Positions 8,234 to 17,618 are shown, counted from the first letter of the stretch. The stretch is DNA of 64,000 nucleotides from Saccharicrinis aurantiacus (GCF_001660705.2 NZ_LYBV02000001.1:1-64000); one strand, 5' to 3'. Notes: generated by a model from the sequence alone, not told the origin. A program made the numbers and translations.

Positions 8234-9187
8234 ATGAATTTATCGATTGTAGTGCCACTTTATAATGAAGTGGAATCAATAGTGGAGTTAAAGGATTGGG
8301 TAAGCCGGGTTGTTGCAAAAATGAATATTGCATACGAAATCATTTTTATAGATGATGGTAGTAATGATGGATCGTGGGCTCTTGTTGAAAAAATGGCTGC
8401 AGCGCATAAGGAAGTATTGGGCATTAAATTTAGACGTAATTATGGCAAATCTGCAGCCTTATTTTCCGGTTTTAAAGCTGCCAATGGTGATGTTGTTATT
8501 ACAATGGATGCTGATTTACAAGATAATCCGGATGAAATACCCGCTTTGTATAATATGATTGTAGAGGAAGGGTATGACCTAGTGAGTGGATGGAAGCAAA
8601 AGCGACACGACCCAATAGGTAAAACTTTGCCAAGTAAATTATTTAATCGTACTGCGCGTGTGATTTCAGGGATTAAGTTGCACGATTTTAATTGTGGACT
8701 AAAGGCCTATAAAAAGGATGTCGTTAAAAATATTGAAGTGTATGGCGAGATGCATAGATATATTCCAATATTGGCAAAGAGAAGTGGCTTTAATAACATA
8801 ACAGAAAAAGTAGTTATTCATCGTGAGCGACAGTATGGTGTATCTAAATTTGGTATGGAACGTTTTCTAAAAGGTTTCTTAGATCTGTTATCAGTTAGTT
8901 TTATTTCAAAATTTGGTAAAAAACCCATGCACTTATTCGGTGGCCTCGGAACATTAATGTTTTTGGTAGGATTTATCGCATCAAGCTATTTGGGTATAAA
9001 TAAACTATACCATGTTTATCATGGCATTAAAATGCAGCTAATTACTACAAGCCCTTATTTTTATATTGCTTTAACGTCAATGGTTATCGGATCGCAACTA
9101 TTTTTAGCAGGCTTTTTAGCGGAGTTAGTATCTCGCAATAGCCCTGATAGAAATCAATATCATATAGAAAAAGAAGTTAATTTATAA
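8234..9187 (+). CDS. GT2 family glycosyltransferase (DPM1/GtrB-like)
   Basis: A 317-residue inverting GT-A glycosyltransferase. The N-terminal catalytic domain starts MNLSIVVPLYNEVES; the nucleotide/metal motif is FIDDGSNDGS near residue 40 and the catalytic TMDADLQDNP near residue 95. Two C-terminal membrane helices (about 232-256 and 270-295) match the DPM1/GtrB-like group that moves a sugar onto polyprenyl phosphate at the cytoplasmic face. The acceptor and sugar are not determined. It sits between the DUF4199 and methyltransferase genes with gaps of 9 and 10 nt, consistent with one operon. Confidence 0.88.
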   Translation: MNLSIVVPLYNEVESIVELKDWVSRVVAKMNIAYEIIFIDDGSNDGSWALVEKMAAAHKEVLGIKFRRNYGKSAALFSGFKAANGDVVITMDADLQDNPDEIPALYNMIVEEGYDLVSGWKQKRHDPIGKTLPSKLFNRTARVISGIKLHDFNCGLKAYKKDVVKNIEVYGEMHRYIPILAKRSGFNNITEKVVIHRERQYGVSKFGMERFLKGFLDLLSVSFISKFGKKPMHLFGGLGTLMFLVGFIASSYLGINKLYHVYHGIKMQLITTSPYFYIALTSMVIGSQLFLAGFLAELVSRNSPDRNQYHIEKEVNL

Positions 9188-9197
9188 AGTTGAAACC

Positions 9198-9926
9198 ATG
9201 AGCGAATTTTACCATTCAATTTCTGAATCATATGATCAGTTGTTCCCTTACAACCCTGTACAGGAAGAATTTATAACGCGTAATTTAATATCCTTGTCAG
9301 GAAAGAAGATTTTGGATGCAGGTTGTGGTACTGGTAGTTTGGCTATTTCAATGGGTCGCAAAGGAGCTAGGGTTGATGGTTTTGATCTTGATGACTCGAT
9401 GATTGCTGCTGCCAAAGCAAAGAAACCTCAGGCTATTGATGTAAATTTTGCTGTTGGAGATTTGAAAAATGTTAACCAGAATTATAAGGCGGGGATGTAT
9501 GATTTTGCCTACTGTTTTGGCAATACTCTCGTTCACTTAGATAATGCAACTGAAGTTGAGCAATTTATTTCTAGTATATCAGAAGTCCTTAAGCCTGAAG
9601 ATTCAATGTTAGCCATTCAGATTGTTAACTATGATAAGATAATGGAAAAGCGTGTGAAAAAGTTACCAGCTATCGAAAACGATAAGGTGTTTTTTAAACG
9701 CTTTTACAAGCACCTTGATAATGGTAAGATTGACTTTTTAACGACTTTAAGCGATAAAAAGACTGGGGAGGAGTTAAAGAATTCGCAAATTCTGACGCCA
9801 ATATTGGTTGAGGATTTAATGGATATAGCTGCCAAATACTTCCCATTTGTAGAGGCTTTTGGCTCATTTAAGGAAGAAATGTGGACCGATGGTAGTTTTC
9901 ATACCATATTACTTGCTTCGCGATAA
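9198..9926 (+). CDS. class I SAM-dependent methyltransferase
   Basis: A 242-residue soluble methyltransferase. Motif I is ILDAGCGTGSLAISM near residue 38, the acidic ribose-binding residue follows in DGFDLDDSM near 59, and motif IV-like FAYCFGNTLVHLDN is near 105. The substrate is unknown. It is the third gene of the likely DUF4199-glycosyltransferase operon, 10 nt behind the glycosyltransferase stop, and is convergent with miaA at a distance of 5 nt. It could act on a glycan, lipid or small metabolite; nothing in the sequence decides this. Confidence 0.82.
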   Translation: MSEFYHSISESYDQLFPYNPVQEEFITRNLISLSGKKILDAGCGTGSLAISMGRKGARVDGFDLDDSMIAAAKAKKPQAIDVNFAVGDLKNVNQNYKAGMYDFAYCFGNTLVHLDNATEVEQFISSISEVLKPEDSMLAIQIVNYDKIMEKRVKKLPAIENDKVFFKRFYKHLDNGKIDFLTTLSDKKTGEELKNSQILTPILVEDLMDIAAKYFPFVEAFGSFKEEMWTDGSFHTILLASR

Positions 9927-9931
9927 AGTAG

Positions 9932-10831
9932 CTATAACTGCTTTTCTATGTGTTTTTTAATTTCTTCAATATCGCTAGGGTTAAACCATGTAATTTCAGC
10001 GTCGCGTTTAAACCATGTAAGTTGCTTTTTAGCGTAACGTCGAGAGTTTCGTTTAATTAGTTCAATGGCTTTTTCAAAGTTATATTCGCCATCGTAGTGG
10101 GCAAAAAGTTCTTTATAACCTACGGTATTTAATGAATTGAGCTCTTTAAGCGGATACACTCTTTTTACTTCATCCTCTAAACCTGCTTCAAACATTTTAT
10201 CAACCCTCAAATTAATTCGCTCGTATAAATCAGCTCTATCCATTGTAAGACCAATTTTAATCATATTAAATGGTCTTTTTTTGATTGAGTTCGTACGAAG
10301 GGAGCTGTATGGTTTTCCTGTCATCAGGCAAATTTCTACAGCGTGTATTACTCGTTTATGATTTTTTAGGTCAACAATATCGTAAAACTCAGGGTCGAGT
10401 TTCTTTAATTGTCGCCTAATGTTTTCAATACCTTCTTTTTCGTATTGTGCTTTAAGCGAATTGCGTAACTCTTCATCTATTGTAGGTAAATCATCTATAC
10501 CTTTGCAAACAGCATCAACATACATCATTGATCCACCTGTTAAAACTAGGGTGTCGTGCTTATCGAATAATTGTATGCTAAGCTTCATCACATCTTGCTC
10601 AAATTCCCAAGCACTATAGTAATCCTTAATAGAATGCGTAGCAATCATGTGGTGCTTAGCCTGACTAAGTTCTTCTGAGGTAGGAGTTGCTGTACCAATA
10701 TTTAATTCTTTAAATATTTGTCTCGAATCAGCAGAAATTATCTCCGTATTGTAGGAATTGGCAATGTTTATTGCAGTACTTGTTTTGCCAATTCCCGTAG
10801 GGCCAACAATTATTATAAGAGTTTTCGACAT
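9932..10831 (-). CDS. miaA: tRNA dimethylallyltransferase MiaA
   Basis: A 299-residue enzyme that transfers a dimethylallyl group to A37 of tRNAs reading UNN codons. The P-loop is IVGPTGIGKTSTA near residue 8, followed by the SADSRQIFKELNIGTATP motif near 34, HHMIATHSI near 62 and GGSMMYVDAVCKGIDDLP near 100, all family signatures. The C-terminal ends in the KKQLTWFKRDAEITWF motif. It lies 6 nt downstream of the pRiA4b ORF-3-like gene, so the two are probably co-transcribed. Confidence 0.96.
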   Translation of the reverse strand: MSKTLIIIVGPTGIGKTSTAINIANSYNTEIISADSRQIFKELNIGTATPTSEELSQAKHHMIATHSIKDYYSAWEFEQDVMKLSIQLFDKHDTLVLTGGSMMYVDAVCKGIDDLPTIDEELRNSLKAQYEKEGIENIRRQLKKLDPEFYDIVDLKNHKRVIHAVEICLMTGKPYSSLRTNSIKKRPFNMIKIGLTMDRADLYERINLRVDKMFEAGLEDEVKRVYPLKELNSLNTVGYKELFAHYDGEYNFEKAIELIKRNSRRYAKKQLTWFKRDAEITWFNPSDIEEIKKHIEKQL

Positions 10832-10837
10832 TTGTGA

Positions 10838-11362
10838 TTAAAGGTCTTCTAAATTGTCAGAATATGAGATCATAGGATCGTTATCATCCTTAAATTCATC
10901 ATCAAATTTGTCAATATCAAATTCGTTAGAATCGTCACCTCCTTGTAAAATATCATCCATATTAGCTGGTTTAGGAGGATCTCCTACGCTTCTTAATACT
11001 TGTGGATCTTTACATTTTTTATTGTCTACTTCAAAAACTTCAATAAAAATATTTCTATCACTGAATAGATCGAATGTATACAGAAGTCTTTGTTTAGCTT
11101 CAGAAATGTAATCTCCTAATTTAGCTTCAGCCATGGTAATTACAGCATCGTCTGATTCAGGGTTCATATCCATTAATGGTATCTCAATTTCTTTTGTCCA
11201 GTCGTTATCTGTTTCGAAAAAAGAAGCCATTTCTCCATTTTTATAACCTAAAGCATCTTGTAAAAAGTTATGAAGGTCTAAAAATGTATTTTCTGAGTCT
11301 ATTTCAACGTCTCTAACAAAGTTTTCACTCTCATCAGAAATCAATCTTAATCTTATAGCCAT
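10838..11362 (-). CDS. pRiA4b ORF-3-like (IS1096 TnpR-passenger-like) protein
   Basis: A 174-residue acidic protein. Residues 1-120 match the PRiA4_ORF3 fold: an N-terminal beta strand pair (MAIRLRLI...FVRDVEID), the helix LDLHNFLQDALGYKNGEMASFF, then SEAKQRLLYTFDLFSDRNIFIEV. The tail is strongly acidic and low in complexity (DDSNEFDIDKFDDEFKDDND). The family was first seen on mobile elements but is widespread as chromosomal genes of unknown function. Nothing else here suggests an insertion sequence. It precedes miaA by 6 nt in a likely operon. Confidence 0.72.
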   Translation of the reverse strand: MAIRLRLISDESENFVRDVEIDSENTFLDLHNFLQDALGYKNGEMASFFETDNDWTKEIEIPLMDMNPESDDAVITMAEAKLGDYISEAKQRLLYTFDLFSDRNIFIEVFEVDNKKCKDPQVLRSVGDPPKPANMDDILQGGDDSNEFDIDKFDDEFKDDNDPMISYSDNLEDL

Positions 11363-11522
11363 TGTTCAAAATTTTGGAGGGCGAATATATTTAAATTACA
11401 GCAATTTATTGGTGTTCTATCATGTTCTATTAACAAAAAGCACACCAGTTTGTTTATAGTGAGCACTATGTGAGTTTTTTTAATGAGTTTATTGTATGAT
11501 ATAGGATAAACATATCTTTTTG

Positions 11523-11530
11523 TATGTTTG
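11523..11530 (+). promoter_or_regulatory. possible -7 element of the cytochrome c gene
   Basis: TATGTTTG matches the Bacteroidota -7 consensus TAnnTTTG. No good TTG lies at the expected -33 spacing, so support is limited. It would give a leader of about 20 nt before the ATG at 11559. Confidence 0.35.
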
Positions 11531-11558
11531 TGGCACTTTAATTAATAATGTTTTCTAT

Positions 11559-11990
11559 ATGTTTAAGTTATGTGTTAGTATGTTGGTTTTATTCACTTTA
11601 GTATCGTGTAAAAACGCGAACAAGAAAAGTGAAGATTCTACTAAATTAAAGAGTGAAAAAGCGATTTTGATGGATTTGGAGTTGGGTAAAACAGTTTATA
11701 GAGCTAATTGTGCTGCATGTCACCAACGAAATGGTATGGGAATTCCCCGCGTTCATCCTCCTATTGTGAATACTAAAAATTCAGAAGGCGATAAGAATTA
11801 TTTAATAGAAACTGTTCTTAATGGAGCTCGTGGAGAAATAAAAGTTGAGGGAGAAAAATATAATAATGTAATGACCAATTTTAAGAAGTTATCTGATAAC
11901 GAAATTGCTCAAGTCTTAAATTATATTCGTAATGGTTTCGATAACAGTGCAGAAGTAATAACTGCCGAGGAGGTTAAAGCGTTACGATAA
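11559..11990 (+). CDS. c-type cytochrome lipoprotein
   Basis: A monoheme cytochrome c of about 143 residues for electron transfer outside the cytoplasmic membrane. The ATG at 11559 is chosen over an upstream in-frame TTG because it gives a clean lipoprotein signal with lipobox LVSC (Cys17). The heme motif CAACH is at residues 51-55 and a methionine in NVMTNF is a plausible axial ligand, giving the class I cytochrome fold (Cytochrome_CBB3/C-like). It stands alone, divergent from the pRiA4b ORF-3-like gene. No oxidase or reductase partner is nearby. Confidence 0.88.
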   Translation: MFKLCVSMLVLFTLVSCKNANKKSEDSTKLKSEKAILMDLELGKTVYRANCAACHQRNGMGIPRVHPPIVNTKNSEGDKNYLIETVLNGARGEIKVEGEKYNNVMTNFKKLSDNEIAQVLNYIRNGFDNSAEVITAEEVKALR

Positions 11991-12134
11991 TACCTCTTAT
12001 TCAATACGTGTTAAAAGGGATAATCTTGCAAATAGAAACCAAAGAAGTAAATAGAGTAAGTAAATTATCTTTATTATTTGTGGAATTCTACAAATTGTTA
12101 TTTTTTTACACAATATTCTCAAAAATTGATATTC

Positions 12135-13376
12135 ATGACAATCAAAAAAGGTTACACAAGCCAATCAATACATACACCATTTTCAAAAAAAGATGCTCAT
12201 AATTCCCTTCATATGCCAGTTTATGATGGCGTGGCTTACGAATTTGATTCTGCTGAAGAAATTGAAGAGGCTTTTATGGGAAAGAAGTTCGCTCATGCAT
12301 ATAGCAGAACGAGTAACCCTACAGTTGAGCATTTTGAGAATAAGTTAAAAGCAGTTACTGAGGCTTCGAGCGTTATTGCCTTATCATCTGGAATGGCGGC
12401 TATTTCGAATACATTTTTAGCTTTGGTTGAGTCGGGGGCTAATATTATTTCTTCAAATCATCTATTTGGCCACTCTTATGCTTTATTGAAGAGCACACTT
12501 CAGCAATGGGGAATTGAAGTTCGTTTTGTAGATATGAGCGACCTTAAGGAGATAGAGAAGAATATTGATGGTAAAACGCGCGCAGTATTTTTCGAAACCA
12601 TTACTAATCCGCAATTAGAAATTATTGATATTGCAGCGGTAGCAAAATTGGCTCATGCACATAATATTGCTGTTGTTGCAGATACTACAGTTACTCCTCC
12701 ATACGTTTTTAAATCTGCTAAATTCGGTGTCGATATTGAAGTGATGTCTACTACCAAGTTTATTTCTGGTGGTGCGGCGGCTGTTGGTGGTGCTGTGGTT
12801 GATAATGGTACTTTCAATTGGTCTAAGCTTCCTGCATTAAATAAGTGGGTTGCTAATTTCGAAACCAAAGCGTTCGAATTTAGAGTACGCAAGGAAATAT
12901 TCAGGCATTTAGGTGGATGTATGTCAGCACATACAGCGCACTTTTTAAATTTAGGGCTCGATATTTTGGCTTTGCGTTTAGATAAGTGTGTTCAAAACTG
13001 TATTGAATTAGGGCGCTTTTTTAAGGAGCATAATAAAGTTAAATTAGTAAGGTATCCTGGTTTAAAAGGAGATGAAGCCTATGCTTTGGCGCAAACACAA
13101 TTTGGAGGAAAGCCAGGTGCGGTTATGACTATTGACTTAGCCTCGCAAGAAGAATGCTACTTGTTTTTAAATCGTTTGCAAATGGTTCGTAGAGCTACTA
13201 ATTTAAATGATAACAAAACTTTAATTATTCATCCTTGGTCAACAATATATAGCGAGTTCTCAGAAGAGGAACGTGCTGAAATGGGAATACGCAAATCGAT
13301 GATTCGTATTTCTATTGGGATTGAAGATGCGGAAGATTTAATAAACGATTTTAAACAAGCTTTGGAGGCCATATAA
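12135..13376 (+). CDS. Cys/Met metabolism PLP-dependent enzyme (O-acyl-homoserine sulfhydrylase-like)
   Basis: A 413-residue fold-type I PLP enzyme of the cystathionine gamma-synthase/O-acetylhomoserine sulfhydrylase family, acting in methionine or homocysteine synthesis from sulfide. Visible motifs are YSRTSNPTVEHFENKL near residue 56, SSGMAAIS near 84, the aspartate in VVADTTVTPPYV near 182 and the PLP lysine in STTKFISGG (Lys208). The ATG at 12135 starts the conserved MTIKKGYTSQSIHTPF region; an earlier ATG at 12078 adds an unconserved extension. The exact substrate cannot be read from sequence. Its product pathway links with the cysteine genes at 16-21 kb. Confidence 0.85.
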   Translation: MTIKKGYTSQSIHTPFSKKDAHNSLHMPVYDGVAYEFDSAEEIEEAFMGKKFAHAYSRTSNPTVEHFENKLKAVTEASSVIALSSGMAAISNTFLALVESGANIISSNHLFGHSYALLKSTLQQWGIEVRFVDMSDLKEIEKNIDGKTRAVFFETITNPQLEIIDIAAVAKLAHAHNIAVVADTTVTPPYVFKSAKFGVDIEVMSTTKFISGGAAAVGGAVVDNGTFNWSKLPALNKWVANFETKAFEFRVRKEIFRHLGGCMSAHTAHFLNLGLDILALRLDKCVQNCIELGRFFKEHNKVKLVRYPGLKGDEAYALAQTQFGGKPGAVMTIDLASQEECYLFLNRLQMVRRATNLNDNKTLIIHPWSTIYSEFSEEERAEMGIRKSMIRISIGIEDAEDLINDFKQALEAI

Positions 13377-13380
13377 ATTT

Positions 13381-14529
13381 ATGTTTAAACGACTACTAGC
13401 GTTTGTTGTAATTGTTTTTTGTATTACAAAGATTGATGCGCAAACAGACACAACTCAGCATTATCCTAAAAGTGTTGAGTGGATTACTGATGTTGCAGAG
13501 TGGGGGATTGATTTAATTACATTTGAGCGTGAAAATTATACTTTCTTCGTGATACCAATGGCTGGCTACGAAGAAAGAACAAAGTTCTCTTTTGGAGTTA
13601 TGCCGGTTTGGAGGTTTTATTTAAATAATTCAGATGAAGATTCTGAATATTTTCGACCCTCAAATATTAGTCCATCAGTAATGATATCTACAACAGGTAT
13701 GTATGAGTTGGATTTATCATCCGGTTTTTACACCAATAACAATTGGCTATTTGAAAATAAATGGCTTTTTCAATTTATGCCCGACCGTTTTTATGGTATA
13801 GGTAATCAGGATAAAGGAGATATTTATTCTGACTTTGATATGGAAAAGTTCGAATTTACAGGAACCGTTTCCAAAGGTCTTTCTAATACTGTATTCTTAG
13901 GTGTGAATTATGATTTAGGTTTTTTTGATATTTCTAATATAAGCGGAACTACTTTAAATCAAGATGTCCTTGGATATGAAGGTGGCTTTGTAATGGGGAT
14001 TGGGCCAACAGCTTACTATGATAGTAGAGATAATATTTCCTATCCAAGTAGTGGTCAGTATTTAGCTATTTCCTATGATTATTACTTCGGAGATTATGAT
14101 TTTTCATCCTTTAAAATTGATGCTAGAAACTATATAAAGCTGAGCGAAAATGATAAAGTATTAGCTTTTCAGGCTTATTTGAATTCAGCTTATGGAGATG
14201 TACCATTCTTTCGTATGCCAACCTTAGGAGGTAAGCGTTTGTTTAGAGGAATAGACAGACCGTATAAATATATGGATACTAATGTTGCGTATTTGCAAGC
14301 AGAATACCGTTCTCCCTTATGGTGGAGGATTGGTTATGTATTAAATACCGGTGTGGGAAATGTGTTTAATAATTGGGATAACTCTATAGTTGAAGATGTT
14401 CATGTTATGTTTGGTGCAGGTTTTCGTTTTCAGTTATTGCCAAAAGAGAAGTTAAGTTTTCGTGCTGATTTTGGTATGACTAATCGGGGTGATAAGGGGA
14501 TTTATTTTACTTTAGGGGAAGCTTTTTAG
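13381..14529 (+). CDS. BamA/TamA-family outer-membrane beta-barrel protein
   Basis: A 382-residue secreted protein with a signal peptide (residues 1-20, ending KIDAQ) and a C-terminal surface-antigen (D15/Omp85) barrel. Barrel signatures include GIGPTAYYDSRDN near residue 201, GGKRLFRGI near 283, YLQAEYRSPLWWRIG near 306 and AGFRFQLLPKEKLSFRADFG near 350. No POTRA domains are visible, so it is a short single-barrel member rather than BamA itself. It starts 4 nt after the PLP enzyme stop and is probably co-transcribed with it. Function is unknown. Confidence 0.83.
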   Translation: MFKRLLAFVVIVFCITKIDAQTDTTQHYPKSVEWITDVAEWGIDLITFERENYTFFVIPMAGYEERTKFSFGVMPVWRFYLNNSDEDSEYFRPSNISPSVMISTTGMYELDLSSGFYTNNNWLFENKWLFQFMPDRFYGIGNQDKGDIYSDFDMEKFEFTGTVSKGLSNTVFLGVNYDLGFFDISNISGTTLNQDVLGYEGGFVMGIGPTAYYDSRDNISYPSSGQYLAISYDYYFGDYDFSSFKIDARNYIKLSENDKVLAFQAYLNSAYGDVPFFRMPTLGGKRLFRGIDRPYKYMDTNVAYLQAEYRSPLWWRIGYVLNTGVGNVFNNWDNSIVEDVHVMFGAGFRFQLLPKEKLSFRADFGMTNRGDKGIYFTLGEAF

Positions 14530-14633
14530 TTTTAAATCCTATTATAAAGGTGGGTTAAAATTGAGTTTTGACTTGCTTGTTACTTCATAACTCTGTTTAT
14601 TTGTAAATCATATTAATTTGAAAGGTTATTGCT

Positions 14634-15062
14634 ATGAAGGTATCGAAAAAAACAGAATATGGTCTACGTTTTCTATTGGCATTAGCTGAGTTGGGTGAAG
14701 GAAAATTTATGGGGATTTATCAAATTTCTTTACGTCATAAAATTCCAATGAAGTTTCTCGAGGCTATTGCTGTTCAGCTTAAAAAGTTTGGTATGCTCGA
14801 GGTGAAGAAAGGAGCAGGTGGAGGTTATAAACTAAAATATCGTCCTGAAAGGATTAGTTTATTGATGGTTTTTGAATGTCTAGAAGATGCCACTCGTAAA
14901 GATTATGAACTAGATGGTGATATATCTAGTAATCAGAAGGCCGTATCTCTTGTATTGAATAATGTAATTGGTGATGTTAGAGATGTATTAGAAGCTAAAA
15001 CATTATCAGATATACAAGGAGAATACAGAAATCTAAATGAAAGTTTAATGTACTATATTTAG
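14634..15062 (+). CDS. Rrf2 family transcriptional regulator (CymR-like)
   Basis: A 142-residue winged-helix regulator. The N-terminus MKVSKKTEYGLRFLLALAEL and the recognition-wing segment VKKGAGGGYKLKYRPERISL are typical of the Rrf2 family. The three cysteines that bind an iron-sulfur cluster in IscR/NsrR are absent; only one Cys is present, in FECLED. This points to a CymR-type cysteine/sulfur regulator rather than an Fe-S sensor (inference). It lies 1.6 kb before cysK, whose upstream region carries two AATCATAC-N7-GTATGATT-like palindromes that fit an Rrf2 dimer. Confidence 0.85.
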   Translation: MKVSKKTEYGLRFLLALAELGEGKFMGIYQISLRHKIPMKFLEAIAVQLKKFGMLEVKKGAGGGYKLKYRPERISLLMVFECLEDATRKDYELDGDISSNQKAVSLVLNNVIGDVRDVLEAKTLSDIQGEYRNLNESLMYYI

Positions 15063-15084
15063 TAGTATCACATAAAGAGTTTTT

Positions 15085-15116
15085 AAAAGGAGTCATTCGT
15101 AATAATGGCTCCTTTT
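15085..15116. terminator. bidirectional terminator between rrf2 and the chemoreceptor
   Basis: AAAAGGAGTCATT pairs with AATGGCTCCTTTT (one wobble). T-runs on both strands let it serve both convergent genes. It overlaps the stop codon of the minus-strand gene. Confidence 0.8.
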
Positions 15117-16230
15117 ATGATTTAAAACCTTCCAAACTATCATTAAGAGTTTTTGATTCATTAAAGAGATACGATGAATTACCACTTAGTTCTTCAGATA
15201 GTCCAGCGTTCGATTGAGTTGTAGTATTAATTTCGTTAACTGCTGAAGTAATTTGATCTGAACCTGTTTTTAACTCCATGCTTGCACTCGTTATTTCCGT
15301 CATAAGCTCTTGGGTGATCTTCATGGTTGGAATGGTGTCTTCTAAGTTTTTAATGAGTTCCTCAGATAATAGTTTGCATCTTTCCGAGAGTTCTTGAATT
15401 TGTAAGGCAGATTTGCTACTGTTTTCGGCCAGGTTTTTGACTTCAGCAGCTACAACATTAAAACCTTTGCCTGCTTCACCAGCCTGTTTGGCTTCAATAG
15501 ATGCATTTAGTGCGAGCAAATTTGTTTCTGTAGCTATTGTGTCAATTACTTTTATATGGCCTGTAATATCAAGTATTGCCTCTTCAAGTTTGCGCGCTGA
15601 GATGCTACTTTTGTTAAGGGCGGTATTGCTTTCTTCCGATTTTTGTTTCGTTAATTGTGCATTGTCAAAAGATGCAGAAATGTTCGCGCTCATTTCTTCC
15701 ATTGATGATGAAATCTCTTCTATGGAACTTGCCTGTTCGCTATTGCCCGTCGATAGGTTTTCTGCCATAATATTCATATCGCTACTCATATTATTGATCG
15801 CGAGACTTGAAGCTTTTATTTTGGCAAAAGCGTTCACTAAAATACTGCTAAGTTTATGAGTAGATTCATCTAGTAATTTGAGTTCTCCCGTGTATTTGGT
15901 TTTGTCTTGTTTTTCTAAATTAAGATTCCCATTTGCCAATTGATTGATATTTTCAATGGCTTTGTTTAGAGGTGTTTTTACCATTTTGTAGGTCAGGTAG
16001 AAAAAGAAGGCCGTATTGCCAAGTCCAAGTGGTAGAGCAATCCAATAGGAAAAATCATCAGGGTAGGTATATAGGAATTTACTTATGGAAGCGTTGATGA
16101 TCACGTTAACAATCCATAGGAACCCAATTCTCTGAAACACGCTATTTTTAAAAAATAAACGTAGTGTAAAGTAGCCCACAATTGAGCCGGCGATAAGCAT
16201 CCTGGATAATTCGAATAGTGTGGTAAGCAT
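15115..16230 (-). CDS. methyl-accepting chemotaxis-type signalling protein
   Basis: A 371-residue MCP. The N-terminal part has three hydrophobic helices (about residues 5-25, 36-52 and 62-84) and no periplasmic ligand domain. A HAMP-like linker ([17 protein letters not shown]) is followed by a long coiled-coil signalling domain whose hairpin tip is [20 protein letters not shown] near residue 240 and [16 protein letters not shown]. The tip is well kept, so coupling to CheA/CheW would be possible, but no che genes are in the window. It is convergent with the Rrf2 gene. Confidence 0.88.
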   Translation of the reverse strand: MLTTLFELSRMLIAGSIVGYFTLRLFFKNSVFQRIGFLWIVNVIINASISKFLYTYPDDFSYWIALPLGLGNTAFFFYLTYKMVKTPLNKAIENINQLANGNLNLEKQDKTKYTGELKLLDESTHKLSSILVNAFAKIKASSLAINNMSSDMNIMAENLSTGNSEQASSIEEISSSMEEMSANISASFDNAQLTKQKSEESNTALNKSSISARKLEEAILDITGHIKVIDTIATETNLLALNASIEAKQAGEAGKGFNVVAAEVKNLAENSSKSALQIQELSERCKLLSEELIKNLEDTIPTMKITQELMTEITSASMELKTGSDQITSAVNEINTTTQSNAGLSEELSGNSSYLFNESKTLNDSLEGFKS

Positions 16231-16383
16231 ACGATTTCAATATTTAAGTGTGTGGTGGCTTGTGTTTCAATGTATAACAAATTCGAGAATTATGAAAGAT
16301 CTTGTTGATAACTGAACGGGTTTTGGTGATTAAATAAGTAAGGTAATTTAAGATGTGTGTTATGGGTATTCGTGTCCTTATTT

Positions 16384-16406
16384 AATCATACCAAAAAGGT
16401 ATGTAA
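16384..16406. promoter_or_regulatory. Rrf2-type palindrome 1 upstream of cysK
   Basis: AATCATAC-CAAAAAG-GTATGTAA. The inner CATACC-AAAAA-GGTATG is a perfect inverted repeat. It has the same half-site spacing as the second palindrome 114 bp downstream. Confidence 0.6.
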
Positions 16407-16497
16407 ATGGTTTTTGTTAAAATTGTTGTGTTTATTTAAGGATAAGATATTGTAAATTAATAACTTGTGATATTTTCATGGACTAAGAATTGTTGTT

Positions 16498-16520
16498 AAT
16501 CATACTATTAAGGTATGATT
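16498..16520. promoter_or_regulatory. Rrf2-type palindrome 2 upstream of cysK
   Basis: AATCATAC-TATTAAG-GTATGATT is a perfect 8-bp inverted repeat with a 7-nt centre. It ends 16 nt before the TTG of the predicted cysK promoter, an activator-like position. It is probably bound by the Rrf2 protein encoded at 14634-15062 (inference). Confidence 0.65.
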
Positions 16521-16536
16521 AAAGGGTGATTTTGTC

Positions 16537-16567
16537 TTGTGAGGTATAAATTCTTCTATTATGTTTG
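16537..16567 (+). promoter_or_regulatory. predicted promoter of cysK
   Basis: TTG at 16537-16539 is followed after 20 nt by TATGTTTG at 16560-16567, a perfect TAnnTTTG. The leader would be about 45 nt. Confidence 0.6.
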
Positions 16568-16619
16568 TCTCAGAATTAAAATAGTAAATCAATAGGAAAT
16601 CATATAAACAACTAATATT

Positions 16620-17537
16620 ATGAGCGGAATTGCACAGAACGTTACAGAATTAATTGGTAAAACACCACTAGTACAAGTAAACAGATTAAACGAAAGCGAA
16701 GCGCAAGTAGTTGCCAAACTAGAATATTTTAACCCAGCTAGCTCAGTGAAAGATAGAATTGCATTTGCAATGCTTGAAGCTGCTGAAAAAGCAGGAGACC
16801 TAAAAGAAGGAACTGTAATTGTAGAGCCAACAAGTGGAAATACAGGTGTAGGTTTAGCTTTTGTAGCTGCAGTTAAAGGGTATAGATTAATTTTAACAAT
16901 GCCTGAAAGCATGAGTATTGAGCGTCGTAAGCTTTTAGTAAAGTTTGGTGCTGAGTTAGTACTTACTCCTGCAGCTAAAGGGATGAAAGGTGCTATCGAG
17001 AGAGCTCAAGAAATTGCTGATGAGCACGAAAGTTCATTTGTTCCACAACAATTTAACAATCCAGCGAACCCAGCTATTCATAAAGCTACAACAGCTGAAG
17101 AGATTTGGGCTGATACAGATGGTAATATTGATGTTTTTGTTTCAGGTGTTGGTACAGGAGGTACTTTAACAGGAGTTGGAACAGTATTGAAAGAAAAGAA
17201 TCCAAATATAAAAATTGTGGCAGTAGAGCCTGTTGACTCACCAGTTATTTCAGGTGGACAACCAGGACCTCATAAAATTCAAGGTATTGGAGCTGGTTTT
17301 ATTCCAGGAAACTTAAATACAGACTTAATTGATGAAGTAGTGAAAGTTTCTAACGAAGATGCTGTACATACTAGTCATAAAGCTGCTAAACAAGAAGGTT
17401 TATTGGTTGGTTACTCTTCAGGAGCTGCGCTATGGGCTGCATTAGAAGTTGCTAAAAAGCCAGAGAATAAAGGAAAGCGAATTGTGGTACTTCTTCCTGA
17501 TACAGGTGAGCGTTACCTAAGCAGTTTTGAGATTTAA
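16620..17537 (+). CDS. cysK: cysteine synthase A (O-acetylserine sulfhydrylase)
   Basis: A 305-residue PLP enzyme that makes cysteine from O-acetylserine and sulfide. Motifs: [13 protein letters not shown] near residue 11, the PLP lysine in [11 protein letters not shown] (Lys44), the substrate loop [12 protein letters not shown] near 69 and the phosphate-binding loop [10 protein letters not shown] near 176. The length and the absence of a CBS domain fit CysK. Predicted control is by the Rrf2 regulator through two palindromes upstream, and the gene ends at a strong terminator. It opens the sulfur assimilation region. Confidence 0.95.
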   Translation: MSGIAQNVTELIGKTPLVQVNRLNESEAQVVAKLEYFNPASSVKDRIAFAMLEAAEKAGDLKEGTVIVEPTSGNTGVGLAFVAAVKGYRLILTMPESMSIERRKLLVKFGAELVLTPAAKGMKGAIERAQEIADEHESSFVPQQFNNPANPAIHKATTAEEIWADTDGNIDVFVSGVGTGGTLTGVGTVLKEKNPNIKIVAVEPVDSPVISGGQPGPHKIQGIGAGFIPGNLNTDLIDEVVKVSNEDAVHTSHKAAKQEGLLVGYSSGAALWAALEVAKKPENKGKRIVVLLPDTGERYLSSFEI

Positions 17538-17572
17538 TAATATTCATAAATCTTTTTTCTAAAAGTATTGTT

Positions 17573-17618
17573 AAGGATTATTGTATAGGTGCTTCATGTG
17601 CCACAATAATCCTTTTTT
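17573..17618 (+). terminator. terminator after cysK
   Basis: AAGGATTATTGT pairs with ACAATAATCCTT around a long loop and is followed by six T residues. Confidence 0.8.

Noticed and set aside
10838-11362. Insertion sequence, suggested by the TnpR-passenger family name.
   Set aside because: No terminal repeats or transposase nearby; the family is common in chromosomes.
16589-16912. Minus-strand frame overlapping the start of cysK.
   Set aside because: Antisense shadow of a conserved gene; no family features.
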